Shown: positions 41,896 to 50,836, numbered from the stretch's first letter. The stretch is DNA of 64,000 bases from Pacificimonas pallii (GCF_019204005.1 NZ_JAGSPA010000003.1:620001-684000), one strand, 5' to 3'. Notes: a model not told the origin generated them from the letters alone. Program-made: numbers and translations.

Positions 41896-42768
41896 TCAGA
41901 AGCCCAGACGTTCGGCGAGTGCCCCGTGCAACATCCGGCCCAGATGCGGCCCCTGTTCAGGGTATAGGAACGGCTCGATCAGCTCCAGCTCCATCAGTAG
42001 CAGGGACCCCTCATTTCCGCGCACCATATCGACACGCGCATAAAGCGGCGCGTCTTCGAGCGCGGAAAGTGCCGCCGCCGCCGCCGCCAGATCATCATCA
42101 TCGGGTGTGATGGCCCGTTCGGTACCGCCATAATCCGACTGCACCCGGTAGTCTCCGCTCGCCGGGCATTTCAGCAGCGCATGAGAGAAGTGGCCGCCAA
42201 TGAAAATGAAGCTGTATTCGCCCTCCTCCAATATGGCGGGCAGGAAGGGCTGCGCGAACATCGGCTGGCAGGAATCGGGGATGCGGTCGGTCCGGCGAAG
42301 CCGGTACTGGCCTTCGGAATTGCCGCTGACCCGCTGCTTCAGGACGATATCGTTCGTTTCAAGCGCGTCAAACGATGCCTCGACCGCCCTGGTATCCGGC
42401 GTGTCGAGCCATATGGCCGGGATGATGGGCACACCCTTTCCATGAAGGTCGCGCAAATAGCTCTTGTCGAGATTCCACCGCACCAGTGGCGGCGGATTGA
42501 ACAGCCGTGTCGCACAGGCGATGCGGTCGATGGCGCTCAGAAATTCGTCCTTACGCCTGGGATAATCCCACACCGTGCCAAGCAAAGCGCCGTCGAAGCG
42601 GGACCAGTCCTCGCTGAGCGCATCCCAGCGCACCACCTCCACATGATCGCCATTATCGGCAAAGGCCGCGCCCAGCGTCGCCACCATCACATCATGTTCG
42701 AACGCATCCGTCCGCCGATCCCGCGCGCCCGGCAGATTGCTGGCGCAGGTGAGGAGCGCGATACGCAT
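41896..42768 (-). CDS. ATP-grasp domain protein (glutathione synthetase/RimK-like fold)
   Basis: A 290-residue protein with an N-terminal Rossmann-like part (MRIALLTCAS; DGALLGTVWDYPRR), an ATP-grasp central region (LDKSYLRDLHGKGVPIIPAI; DIVLKQRVSGNSEGQYRL) and a C-terminal metal/ATP site (LYARVDMVRGNEGSLLLMEL; ELIEPFLY). This group forms amide bonds between a carboxylate and an amine using ATP; the product is unknown. It lies 3 bp after the dehydrogenase gene upstream, so the two are probably cotranscribed. Confidence 0.85.
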   Translation of the reverse strand: MRIALLTCASNLPGARDRRTDAFEHDVMVATLGAAFADNGDHVEVVRWDALSEDWSRFDGALLGTVWDYPRRKDEFLSAIDRIACATRLFNPPPLVRWNLDKSYLRDLHGKGVPIIPAIWLDTPDTRAVEASFDALETNDIVLKQRVSGNSEGQYRLRRTDRIPDSCQPMFAQPFLPAILEEGEYSFIFIGGHFSHALLKCPASGDYRVQSDYGGTERAITPDDDDLAAAAAALSALEDAPLYARVDMVRGNEGSLLLMELELIEPFLYPEQGPHLGRMLHGALAERLGF

Positions 42769-42771
42769 CCA

Positions 42772-43638
42772 CTAGCCGCGGAAGCGGCGGAGCAGGCTGG
42801 ACGTGTCCTGCCGCCCGCCGTCCAGATTCTGCACGTCCTTGTAGAACTGATCGACGAGCGCGGTCAGCGGGAGCGGGATGCCCCTGGCGTCGGCCTCGGC
42901 GAGGGCGATGGCGAGATCCTTGCGCATCCAGTCGACGGCGAAACCGAAATCATATTCGCCCTTCGCCATGGTGGCGGCGCGATTGTCCATCTGCCAGCTT
43001 TGCGCGGCGCCCTTGCCGATCACGTCGAACACCTGTTCAGGGTCGAGGCCGGATTCGAGGGTGAAATTGACGGCCTCGGCAAGGCCCTGAAGGATACCGG
43101 CAATGGCGATCTGGTTGACCATCTTCGTCGTCTGCCCCGCCCCCGCCGCGCCCATATGGCCGACGCGTTTTGCATAGACCCGCATGACAGGATCGCCGCG
43201 GGCGAAATCGGCGTCCGTGCCGCCGACCATGATGGTCAGCTGGCCCTTTTCGGCGCCCGCCTGCCCGCCCGACACAGGAGCGTCGAGGGTACCGATGCCG
43301 CGCGCTTCGCCCTCTGCGGCAAGTTCGCGGGCAATGGCGGCGGAGACGGTGGTGTGGTCGATGAACAATGTGCCGGCCGCCATGGCGGAAAAACAGCCCT
43401 CACGGCCTATTGTCACGTCGCGCAGATCCTCGTCGCGGCCGACGCAGGCGATGACGATGTCCGCCGCTTTTGCGGCTTCGGCGGGCGTGGCGGCGACGGC
43501 CCCGCCATGTGCCTTCGCCCACGCCTCGGCCTTCGCCGCGGTGCGGTTGTATACCGTGACGTCGTGGCCTGCGGCCTTCAGATGACCGGCCATGGGATAG
43601 CCCATGACGCCAAGGCCGAGAAATGCGAGCTTTGTCAT
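42772..43638 (-). CDS. NAD(P)-dependent beta-hydroxyacid dehydrogenase
   Basis: A 288-residue enzyme of the 3-hydroxyisobutyrate/tartronate-semialdehyde reductase family: nucleotide fold LGLGVMGYPMAGHLKAAGHD, substrate site DAPVSGGQAGAEKGQL, catalytic Lys in GAGQTTKMVNQ and KDLAIALAEA. It oxidises a beta-hydroxy acid or reduces the semialdehyde. Which substrate is used cannot be decided; valine degradation (mmsB) genes are not adjacent. Confidence 0.9.
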   Translation of the reverse strand: MTKLAFLGLGVMGYPMAGHLKAAGHDVTVYNRTAAKAEAWAKAHGGAVAATPAEAAKAADIVIACVGRDEDLRDVTIGREGCFSAMAAGTLFIDHTTVSAAIARELAAEGEARGIGTLDAPVSGGQAGAEKGQLTIMVGGTDADFARGDPVMRVYAKRVGHMGAAGAGQTTKMVNQIAIAGILQGLAEAVNFTLESGLDPEQVFDVIGKGAAQSWQMDNRAATMAKGEYDFGFAVDWMRKDLAIALAEADARGIPLPLTALVDQFYKDVQNLDGGRQDTSSLLRRFRG

Positions 43639-43769
43639 GATTGATGTGCTTAACGCGGCGCCGCCGGGCCGTCACCCGTTTCGCTTTGCGGCAATCGTCA
43701 CTATGTGAAATCGCGAACGCGGCGAGTCGCTCCCGCGAACCGTTTTTCAGTTGCAAGGATATCCCTCCC

Positions 43770-45161
43770 ATGTCCGATTTTGACCTGATCGTTATTGGCG
43801 CCGGCCCGGGCGGCTATGTCGCCGCCATCCGCGCGGCGCAGAACGGCCTGAAAGTGGCCTGTGTGGAATCGCGCGACAAGCTGGGCGGCACCTGCCTGAA
43901 TGTCGGCTGCATCCCGTCGAAGGCGCTGCTGCACGCGTCGGAATATTATGCCGAGGCATCGTCCGGTGCGCTCGAAAAGTTCGGCGTCAAGCTGGGCAAG
44001 GTCACGCTCGACTGGGCCGCGATGCAAGGCGAGAAGGCGAAAGCCATCAACGAACTGACCGGCGGTATCGAGATGCTGTTCAAGAAGAACAAGGTCACCT
44101 GGCTGAAGGGCCGCGCCGCCTTCCGGGATGCAAGCAGCGTCGAGGTCGCGGGCAAAAGCTATTCCGCCGACAAGTTCGTCATCGCCACCGGCTCCAGCGT
44201 CACGCCCCTGAAAGGCGTCGAGATCGACGGCGAGATCGTGGTGTCGTCGACGGAGGCGCTGTCGCTGCCAAAGGTGCCAAAGCGCATGATCGTCATTGGC
44301 GGCGGCTATATCGGCCTGGAAATGGGCAGTGTTTACAAGCGGCTGGGTACGGATGTCACGGTCGTCGAATATATGGACACGATCACGCCGGGGCTGGACG
44401 CGGAGGTGACCAAGACCTTTGCGCGCATCCTCAAAAAACAGGGCATGACCCTGATGACCGGCACCAAGGTCACCGGCGTCGAGACCAAGGGCGGAACCGC
44501 CAGGGTCAGCGTCGAGGCCGCGAAGGGCGGCAAGGCGGACGTGCTGGAAGCGGACGTGGTGCTGCTGTCCATCGGCCGCGTGCCGAACACGGGCGGGCTG
44601 AACCTGGAGGCGGCGGGCCTGTCGCTGAACGATCGCGGGCAGATCGAGGTCGATGCGCAGGGCCGCACCGCCGCCGATCACATCTATGCCATTGGCGACG
44701 TGACCCCCGGCCCCATGCTGGCGCACAAGGCGGAGGATGAAGGCGTCGCGGTGGCCGACTGGGCGGCGGGGCGCACCGGCTATGTCAATCATGCCGTCAT
44801 ACCGGCCGTGGTCTACACGCATCCGGAAGTCGCGAGCGTCGGCCTGACGGAAGAACAGCTGAAAGCGGCGGGCACGAACTACAAGGCGGGCAAGTTCCCC
44901 TTCGCCGCGAACAGCCGCGCCAAGACGAACCGCGATACCGACGGTTTCGTCAAGGTTCTGGCGGATGCGGAGACGGACCGGGTGCTGGGCGTCCATATCA
45001 TCGGCGCGATGGCGGGAACCATGATCGCGCAGGCCGCGCAGGCGATGGAGTTCGGCGCATCGTCCGAAGACATCGCGCTCACCTGCCACGCGCACCCGAC
45101 GCATTCCGAAGCGCTGAAAGAAGCCGCGATGGACGTCGAGGGCTCGCCGATCCACGCGTGA
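43770..45161 (+). CDS. lpd: Dihydrolipoyl dehydrogenase
   Basis: 463 residues from the ATG at 43770, preceded by AAGGA. FAD-binding GAGPGGYVAAIRAAQ, redox disulphide GGTCLNVGCIPSK near residues 43-48, NAD fold IGGGYIGLEMGSVYKRLG, second FAD site IYAIGDVTPGPMLAHKAEDEG and the C-terminal active-site His-Glu (CHAHPTHSEAL). It is the E3 subunit of 2-oxo acid dehydrogenase complexes. It stands alone here, divergent from the dehydrogenase gene. Confidence 0.96.
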   Translation: MSDFDLIVIGAGPGGYVAAIRAAQNGLKVACVESRDKLGGTCLNVGCIPSKALLHASEYYAEASSGALEKFGVKLGKVTLDWAAMQGEKAKAINELTGGIEMLFKKNKVTWLKGRAAFRDASSVEVAGKSYSADKFVIATGSSVTPLKGVEIDGEIVVSSTEALSLPKVPKRMIVIGGGYIGLEMGSVYKRLGTDVTVVEYMDTITPGLDAEVTKTFARILKKQGMTLMTGTKVTGVETKGGTARVSVEAAKGGKADVLEADVVLLSIGRVPNTGGLNLEAAGLSLNDRGQIEVDAQGRTAADHIYAIGDVTPGPMLAHKAEDEGVAVADWAAGRTGYVNHAVIPAVVYTHPEVASVGLTEEQLKAAGTNYKAGKFPFAANSRAKTNRDTDGFVKVLADAETDRVLGVHIIGAMAGTMIAQAAQAMEFGASSEDIALTCHAHPTHSEALKEAAMDVEGSPIHA

Positions 45162-45242
45162 GTGCGCCGCGCGGTAAAGCGGCACTGCTCACGTTAGATA
45201 TACGATATAGCTGATCCCACGGCGCCGTGCAGCTGGTGTTGA

Positions 45243-45554
45243 TATGGTGGGGTCGGCGCCGTGACGCTACGCGATGACGACAGCATTTTGGCGGCAACGG
45301 GTATTTGGAACGGACTGTCCACCACTTTCAACAGCGGTTCTTCGACGATGGCGAGCCTGTTCCTGCGGAACGCACAGACGGCTTCGTTCGGAAATGATTT
45401 CGCGATTGACGATATCTCGCTCGATACAAGGTCGATCGTGAACCCCATGGATGTCCCAGAACCGGCGGCGGCAGGGCTCATGCTTCTCGGCTGCTCAGGT
45501 CTTGCGTTCGCCGCCCACAGAAGGCGCGCCAAAGGAACCCGCAGCGGACGCTGA
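45243..45554 (+). pseudogene. 5'-truncated PEP-CTERM protein gene remnant
   Basis: The frame opens at 45243 and encodes the C-terminal end of a PEP-CTERM exported protein: GNDFAIDDISLDT, typical of the last strands of such domains, followed by the sorting signal MDVPEPAAAGLMLLGCSG and the basic end AHRRRAK. A signal peptide and most of the domain are missing, and the only start (GTG at 45261) lies inside the domain. So this is most likely the surviving 3' end of a deleted gene. GC content is like the surroundings. Confidence 0.75.
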
Positions 45555-45608
45555 GCGCGTGCCGATCCCCGCGTGGCAACCCGACCGGGGAAAGGGCCTG
45601 CAAGGCAG

Positions 45609-46733
45609 CTAGAACCAGAAGCGGATGCCAGCGACGAAATTCGTGACGCTGGCATCCTCTCCTGCCGCGCGGGCATAGTCGGCGCTCTGGCCCAGTTTCC
45701 ATTCCTGTTCGATGCCCAGATAGGGCGCGAATTCGCGGGCGAATTCATAACGCAGGCGCAGGCCGAGTTCGATCTTGTCCACCCCCGCGCCGATGCCGAG
45801 TTCGGGAATATCCTGAGCGCTCAGCACCGCTTCGCCGCGCGGCTGGAGGATCAGGCGCTGCGTGATGCGCTGATCGAGTTCGAGCTCCGCACGCGCGGTC
45901 AGGTCGCCCTTGTCAGAGACGAAGGCCGCCACATCATATTCGTAATTATAGGGCGCGAGGCCCTGAACGCCGATGACGGCATAAGTGCGGTCGCGCGGCG
46001 CGAAATCCTGCCGGAGACCAAGTTGCAGGTCGGCGAACGGACCGATGGCATGGCTCCAGAGCGCCTGCACTTCCACGCCCTCCATCGCTTCGCCGAAACT
46101 GCCTTCGCCCTCCGACTTGAACCAGAATTTGTCGATGTCGCCGCCATAATAGCCCTGCACATCCCACAAATAGCCATCATGGCCTTCGCGCACACGAAGC
46201 TCCGCGCGGTCGCCCTGAAACCAGAAGAGCGACATGCCGCCATTTTCATGCGCGAGCGCTTCGCGAGAGGCCCGCATCGCCGCTGCGCCCCAGATGGCGT
46301 CGGCGGCGCGCGGCGGACCCGAACCTGCCGCGGCGGGCGGCGGTGCCATGGGAATGTCGGCTGGCGCGGAACCATGGCCCATGGCCGAATGATCCATCTT
46401 CGAATGGTCCATCTTGCTGTGGTCCATATTCGAATGATCCATCGGCGGAGCGGTTTCCGGCATCGCAGGGCCCATCGCCGAATGATCCATGCCATTGTGA
46501 TCCGCAGCTTCGGTAGCCGTGGGCGCGTCGTGGTTCATCGCGCCCTGATCCGGTGCCCCATGATCCATCGACCCATGATCCATTGTCGGATGCGCGGCGT
46601 GTGGATTTTCGGCAGGTGCCTCGGTCGCCTCTGGCGCGGCCCTTACCGGTTCGGCGGGCGTCTGGTGATGCGCATGCTGGCCGAGTGCGGGCGCGGCGGC
46701 CGCGAGCAGCAGCGCGGCTGCGAAAACCCTCAC
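45609..46733 (-). CDS. copB: Copper resistance outer-membrane protein CopB
   Basis: A 374-residue protein with a signal peptide (VFAAALLLAAAAPALGQ), then a Met/His/Asp-rich region at about 45-125 with repeated MDHS/MDHG units that should bind copper, then the CopB beta-barrel domain starting near residue 140 (DAIWGAAAMRASREALAHE; DLQLGLRQDFAP; YEFAREFAPYLGIEQEWKLG) and ending in Phe (GIRFWF), the outer-membrane assembly signature. It overlaps copA by 4 bp. Confidence 0.94.
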   Translation of the reverse strand: MRVFAAALLLAAAAPALGQHAHHQTPAEPVRAAPEATEAPAENPHAAHPTMDHGSMDHGAPDQGAMNHDAPTATEAADHNGMDHSAMGPAMPETAPPMDHSNMDHSKMDHSKMDHSAMGHGSAPADIPMAPPPAAAGSGPPRAADAIWGAAAMRASREALAHENGGMSLFWFQGDRAELRVREGHDGYLWDVQGYYGGDIDKFWFKSEGEGSFGEAMEGVEVQALWSHAIGPFADLQLGLRQDFAPRDRTYAVIGVQGLAPYNYEYDVAAFVSDKGDLTARAELELDQRITQRLILQPRGEAVLSAQDIPELGIGAGVDKIELGLRLRYEFAREFAPYLGIEQEWKLGQSADYARAAGEDASVTNFVAGIRFWF

Positions 46734-48547
46734 GCCGCCGCTCCCGGCGCGTTGACCGTCACGATCTGAAACATGCCGGAATGCATGTGATAGAGAAGGT
46801 GACAGTGGAAGGCCCAGTCGCCGAGCTCGTCCGCGGTCAGGTCGAACGTCGCGCTGCCGCCGGGTTGCACGATGACAGTATGCTTCTGCGGCTGGTGCCC
46901 GGCCTCCGCGCCATTCACCAGCTCAAAGAAGTGCCCGTGCAGATGGATGGGGTGCGCCATCATGGTGTCGTTAACGAGCTTGACCCTGACGCGCTCATTA
47001 TAGGCGAAGCGGATGGGATCGTCGCTGACGGCCGTGAATTTCCGCCCGTCGAACGACCACATATAGCGTTCCATATTGCCGGTCAGATGGATCTGCATCC
47101 GGCGTGACGGGGTGCGCGGATCGTCGTTCGGCGTGAGCGCGACGAGGTCCCTGTAATTCAAGACCCGGTGCGGGACCCTGTCGAGGCCGATGCCGGGGTC
47201 ACCCATACGGTCGGCGGGTGCCATGGATACCATGTCGATGCCGGGGCCAATTTTCACATGGGGCGGCAGCAGCGACGTGTCGCGCATGGACATCCCGTCC
47301 ATCGACATCCCGTCCATGGATGCCCCTTCCATGGCCATGGCGTCTGCCGCCGCGGGCATGGCATGTCCCATCGCGGCATGATCCATCGTGCCCCCTTCAC
47401 CGGAGCCATGGTCCATATCCCCGTGGTTCATGCCCATATCGGCCATGGTGAGAAGCGGGGCATCGCGGAGCGCCGGAACCTCCGCGCGCGCGCCGGGACG
47501 GCTGGCCAGCGTCGCCAGTGCCATACCGGACCGATCCATCGATTCCGCGACGATGCTGTGCGCGTCCGCGGTGGGTTCGACGAGAATATCGTAGGTTTCC
47601 GCCGCGCCGATCTGGAACTCCTCAACCTCGACCGGGCGGACATTCTGGCCATCTGCGCCGACGACCATGAATTTCACGCCCGGAATGCGGACGTTGAAAA
47701 AGCTCATCGCGCTGCCATTGATGACGCGGATGCGCACGCGCTGACCGGGCGTAAACAGATATTCCAGCCCTTCGGTCGGGCCGTGGCCATTGGCCAGATA
47801 GGTATAGGTCGCGCCGGTCACGTCCAGGATGTCTGTCGGCATCATGCGCATTTCCGCCCACATGCGGCGGTCCTGCCCCGTCAGCGGATAGTCGTCGGTC
47901 CAGGTCCGCTGCTGATAGTTGAAATAGCCTTCGCCGCCCTTCAGCTTCTTCATGATCATGTGCGGATGCAGCGGCGTGAATTCACTCAGCAGGAGTACAT
48001 AGTCGCGGTCGGCCTGCACCGGGTCGGGCCCGGCCGGGTCGACGATGATCGGTCCGTAATGCCCGGCCTGTTCCTGCAGGTTCGAATGGCTGTGCCACCA
48101 ATAGGTGCCGGATTGCCGGATGGGGAAATCATAGGTGAAGGTTTCACCGGGCGCGATGCCGGGAAAGCTGATGCCGGGGACGCCGTCATACTGAAACGGC
48201 ACCAGCAGGCCGTGCCAGTGGATCGAGGAATCCTCATCGAGGCCATTTGTAACGTTCAGGCGGACATGCTGCCCCTCGCGCAGCCGGACGAGCGGGCCGG
48301 GCACACTGCCATTGACGGCGATGCCCATGCCGCTGCGCCCCTCCACCATGCGGTGGCCGCGCGCGATGGTGAGGTCGATGCTGTCGCCGGCGACTTCGTC
48401 GAAGCCTTTGCGCAGATGGGGGCCGCCCACATGCGCGCCCCGTGCCCAGGCGGGAAGTGCGGATGCGGCGGCGAGCGCGGCAGCGCCGCCGAGGAAGGTC
48501 CGGCGGGCCACCGGCGGCAGAAAATGCGTACGGGTTGAATTTGTCAT
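46730..48547 (-). CDS. copA: Multicopper oxidase CopA (copper resistance)
   Basis: A 605-residue periplasmic oxidase with a Tat signal (ARRTFLGGAAALAAASALPA). Copper-binding motifs: HWHGLL, WWHSHSNLQ, HPIHLHGHFF and HCHLLYHMHSGM. A Met/His-rich insert at about 370-425 (MGMNHGDMDHG; MDGMSMDGMSM) should bind extra Cu(I). It oxidises Cu(I) to the less toxic Cu(II). The start lies 15 bp from a CsoR-type palindrome, which fits copper-induced derepression. Confidence 0.96.
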   Translation of the reverse strand: MTNSTRTHFLPPVARRTFLGGAAALAAASALPAWARGAHVGGPHLRKGFDEVAGDSIDLTIARGHRMVEGRSGMGIAVNGSVPGPLVRLREGQHVRLNVTNGLDEDSSIHWHGLLVPFQYDGVPGISFPGIAPGETFTYDFPIRQSGTYWWHSHSNLQEQAGHYGPIIVDPAGPDPVQADRDYVLLLSEFTPLHPHMIMKKLKGGEGYFNYQQRTWTDDYPLTGQDRRMWAEMRMMPTDILDVTGATYTYLANGHGPTEGLEYLFTPGQRVRIRVINGSAMSFFNVRIPGVKFMVVGADGQNVRPVEVEEFQIGAAETYDILVEPTADAHSIVAESMDRSGMALATLASRPGARAEVPALRDAPLLTMADMGMNHGDMDHGSGEGGTMDHAAMGHAMPAAADAMAMEGASMDGMSMDGMSMRDTSLLPPHVKIGPGIDMVSMAPADRMGDPGIGLDRVPHRVLNYRDLVALTPNDDPRTPSRRMQIHLTGNMERYMWSFDGRKFTAVSDDPIRFAYNERVRVKLVNDTMMAHPIHLHGHFFELVNGAEAGHQPQKHTVIVQPGGSATFDLTADELGDWAFHCHLLYHMHSGMFQIVTVNAPGAAA

Positions 48548-48561
48548 ACGGGCTCACCTAT

Positions 48562-48578
48562 ATACCCCCCATGGGTAT
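48562..48578. promoter_or_regulatory. CsoR-type operator between copAB and csoR
   Basis: Perfect inverted repeat ATACCC-N5-GGGTAT with a C-rich centre, the hallmark of CsoR copper-repressor sites. It lies in the 48-bp gap between the divergent copA and csoR starts, so one site could control both operons. Confidence 0.85.
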
Positions 48579-48595
48579 TTCAATGGAGAATCGCC

Positions 48596-48871
48596 GTGGC
48601 GGCTAGTCGCACGAAACAGAAGGTCAACCGGCTGAACCGCATCGCCGGGCAGGTGCGCGGCGTGGCGCAGATGGTCGAGGACGACCGCTATTGCATCGAC
48701 ATCCTGACCCAGTTGCAGGCGGTGAAGGCGGCCATTGCCAAGGCGGAAAGCGAGATCCTGAAGGACCATAGCGCCTGCTGCGTCGCGGAGGCGATCGCGT
48801 CCGGCGATGCCGAGGAACAGCGCGCCAAATTCAGCGAGCTTGTCGACCTGCTGGAACGGACCAGACGATGA
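48596..48871 (+). CDS. csoR: Copper-sensing repressor CsoR
   Basis: A 91-residue all-helical repressor of the CsoR/RcnR family with a GTG start. Cys33, His58 and Cys62 reproduce the Cys-His-Cys spacing of the CsoR Cu(I) site (36-61-65 in M. tuberculosis), which separates it from the formaldehyde and nickel sensors FrmR and RcnR. The helix-1 basic residues (RLNRIAGQVRG) contact DNA. It faces copAB across a CsoR palindrome and overlaps the next gene by 4 bp. Confidence 0.92.
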   Translation: MAASRTKQKVNRLNRIAGQVRGVAQMVEDDRYCIDILTQLQAVKAAIAKAESEILKDHSACCVAEAIASGDAEEQRAKFSELVDLLERTRR

Positions 48872-49617
48872 GTGCGGGCGCGGAACGCAAAACGGCGACG
48901 CTCTATCGCATGGTCATGAACGAGCATGTCTGCCCTTCCGGGCTGAAGGCGAAGGACCTGCTGGAACGGCAGGGGTATCAGGTCAAGGACCGCCATCTGT
49001 TAACGCGGGCGCAAACCGATGCGTTCAAGGCGGAACATGGCGTCGAGACGACGCCGCAGATCTTTATCGGCGGTCGGCGCATCGGCGGCTATGACGATCT
49101 GCGCGTGTTTTTCGGCAAGGAAAAGAAAAGCAAGGACGACACGACCTATGTGCCGGTGCTGGTGATCTTTGGCGTGGCCGCGCTGATGGCGCTGGCGCTC
49201 AACTGGGCGGTTTATCGCGAGCTGACGACGGTGCGCGGCATCGAATGGTTTGTCTCGATTTCGATGGTGATCCTGGCCGTGCAGAAGCTGCGCGATCTTG
49301 AGAGCTTCTCGACCATGTTCCTGAACTACGACCTGCTGGCACGGCGCTGGGTCAGATATGGCTATGTCTATCCCTTTGGCGAGGCCATTGCCGGGATCCT
49401 GATGATCGCCGGCGCGCTGACCTGGCTGTCCGCGCCCATCGCGCTGTTCATCGGCGGCATCGGCGCCGTCAGCGTGTTCAAGGCCGTCTATATCGACAGA
49501 CGCGAGCTGAAATGCGCCTGTGTCGGCGGCCAGTCCAATGTGCCGCTGGGGTTCATCTCCCTGATCGAGAATCTCGCCATGATCGGCATGAGCATCTGGA
49601 TGCTGGCGAAAGGCTGA
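48868..49617 (+). CDS. Glutaredoxin-like/MauE-type membrane fusion protein
   Basis: A 249-residue fusion. Residues 9-90 have a glutaredoxin fold: a single active-site cysteine (CPSG, Cys22), cis-Pro motif TTPQIFIGG and GGYDDL. Residues about 95-249 form four membrane helices of the MauE/DoxX-like group (VLVIFGVAALMALALNWAVY; ISMVILAVQKL; IAGILMIAGALTWL; a final helix) with a CACVGG loop between helices. Coupled to csoR by a 4-bp overlap, it is probably part of the copper response, perhaps handling thiol-copper or disulphide chemistry at the membrane. The role is inferred from position only. Confidence 0.83.
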   Translation: MSAGAERKTATLYRMVMNEHVCPSGLKAKDLLERQGYQVKDRHLLTRAQTDAFKAEHGVETTPQIFIGGRRIGGYDDLRVFFGKEKKSKDDTTYVPVLVIFGVAALMALALNWAVYRELTTVRGIEWFVSISMVILAVQKLRDLESFSTMFLNYDLLARRWVRYGYVYPFGEAIAGILMIAGALTWLSAPIALFIGGIGAVSVFKAVYIDRRELKCACVGGQSNVPLGFISLIENLAMIGMSIWMLAKG

Positions 49618-49623
49618 GCGGCC

Positions 49624-50418
49624 CTAGAAACTCGGCAGCTCGCTGACTTCGCCGTCATCGGTGTGGATGCCGCATTCGGTCTTGTCCCAGCCGCGCCAGC
49701 GGCCGGAGCGCGGGTCTTCGCCGGGCTTTACCTTCGACGTGCAGGGGGAGCAGCCGATGCTGGGATAGCCCTCGGCCTCCAGCGGGTGCCGGGGGAGGTC
49801 GTTGGCGGCGAACCAGGCCTCGATATCGGCCTTTTGCCAGTCGATGATCGGATTCACTTTCAGGCGGCCATCCTCGGCTTCGACGCGGGGGAGTTCCGCG
49901 CGGGTGGCCGCCTGAAAGGATTTGCGGCCAGTGATGGAGCCGCCGAAATCCGTCAAGACGCGCGCGAGCGGACGGACCTTGCGCAGTTCGCAGCAGCCAT
50001 CGGGGTCGAATGACCAGCGCAGGCCGTTGCTGTCCTTGGCGGCGATGTCGTCAGGGCCAGGCATGACCGAGATAACATTGGTGAGGCCAAGGCGCTCGAC
50101 GAGCGTGTCGCGATAGGCCAGCGTTTCGGGAAAATGCTTGCCCGTGTCGAGAAACACCACCGGCGTCGCGGGATCGACGCGGGACACAAGGTCGAGAAGC
50201 ACCGCGGACTCGGCGCCGAACGAGGACACGACGGCGAGTTCACCGGGCGCGATTTCCGTTAGCATCACCTCTAGAAACGCAAGCGTGTCGAGCGCCGCCA
50301 ATCCGGCATTCAGAACGGCGGCGTCAGCATCGGTATAGCCGATGTCGAGGCGGTCATGCCGACGCGCATTTCCAGATGAAGAAGCGCCGGAAGAAGAAGC
50401 GGCCGCCGCCTCAGCCAT
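49624..50418 (-). CDS. cysH: Assimilatory (phospho)adenylylsulfate reductase CysH
   Basis: 264 residues from the ATG at 50418, chosen by an 8-bp overlap with the upstream gene. PAPS-reductase fold: VVSSFGAESAVLLDL (P-loop-like), FLDTGKHFPETL and GRKSFQAATR. Both the CC pair (CCELRKV) and CSPC are present, the four-cysteine set of Fe-S APS-type reductases, plus the catalytic ECGIH near the C-terminus. It reduces activated sulfate to sulfite with thioredoxin. Last gene of the cobA-cysI-cysH operon. Confidence 0.93.
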   Translation of the reverse strand: MAEAAAASSSGASSSGNARRHDRLDIGYTDADAAVLNAGLAALDTLAFLEVMLTEIAPGELAVVSSFGAESAVLLDLVSRVDPATPVVFLDTGKHFPETLAYRDTLVERLGLTNVISVMPGPDDIAAKDSNGLRWSFDPDGCCELRKVRPLARVLTDFGGSITGRKSFQAATRAELPRVEAEDGRLKVNPIIDWQKADIEAWFAANDLPRHPLEAEGYPSIGCSPCTSKVKPGEDPRSGRWRGWDKTECGIHTDDGEVSELPSF

Positions 50419-50836
50419 GCCGCAGCGCCCATATGGGAGGCTGCGCATCCGCGGCGCGCTGATAGGCATGCGGCCAGCGGGCCATGGCGGCCTCGGCAGC
50501 TTTCGCATCGAGGGGCACGGCGGGCGCGAAACTGTCGAAGCCGCAGCGGCGCATGAACGCGATCTGGTCGAGGAGCACGTCGCCCTCGGCGCGCAGCTCG
50601 CCAGTATAGCCTGCTTCGCGCAGGATGCGGGCGGCGGAATAGCCGCGGCCGTCGCGATAGGCGGGGAAAGCGATTTCAATCAGTTTCAGCCGGGAAAGAT
50701 GCGGCACCAGCACACGAACGTCCGCATCCGGTTCAATCCGGACGGCGACCGCTTCGGGCTGGTCCAGAAAGGCGTCCAGTGTGACGGCCGGTTCATTGGC
50801 GGCGGCGTCATCGCGATATCGTGGCCAGCTGCTCAT
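50411..50836 (-). CDS. DUF934 family protein (sulfur-assimilation associated)
   Basis: 141 residues from the ATG at 50836, which overlaps the previous stop (ATGA). Family motifs IEIAFPAYRDGRGYSAARIL, LREAGYTGELRAEGDVL, DQIAFMRRCGFDSF and a final aromatic segment. DUF934 proteins are nearly always encoded next to cysI/cysH; proposed roles include electron transfer or assembly for sulfite reductase, but none is proven. Confidence 0.9.
   Translation of the reverse strand: MSSWPRYRDDAAANEPAVTLDAFLDQPEAVAVRIEPDADVRVLVPHLSRLKLIEIAFPAYRDGRGYSAARILREAGYTGELRAEGDVLLDQIAFMRRCGFDSFAPAVPLDAKAAEAAMARWPHAYQRAADAQPPIWALRHG

Noticed and set aside
42181-43644. 487-codon plus-strand frame opposite the ATP-grasp and dehydrogenase genes
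   Set aside because: Covers two clear genes on the other strand and has antisense-like composition.
43701-45185. 494-codon minus-strand frame opposite lpd
   Set aside because: lpd is unmistakable on the plus strand with its redox and nucleotide motifs.
46370-46590. Short repeats in copB considered as a CRISPR-like or tandem DNA repeat array
   Set aside because: The repetition is at the protein level (MDHS/MDHG units) inside an intact reading frame, with irregular spacing and no unique spacers.
50419-50679. Longer cysH starting at 50679
   Set aside because: The extra 87 residues are read antiparallel-frame over the DUF934 gene and have no similarity to the family; the ATG at 50418 gives the normal length.
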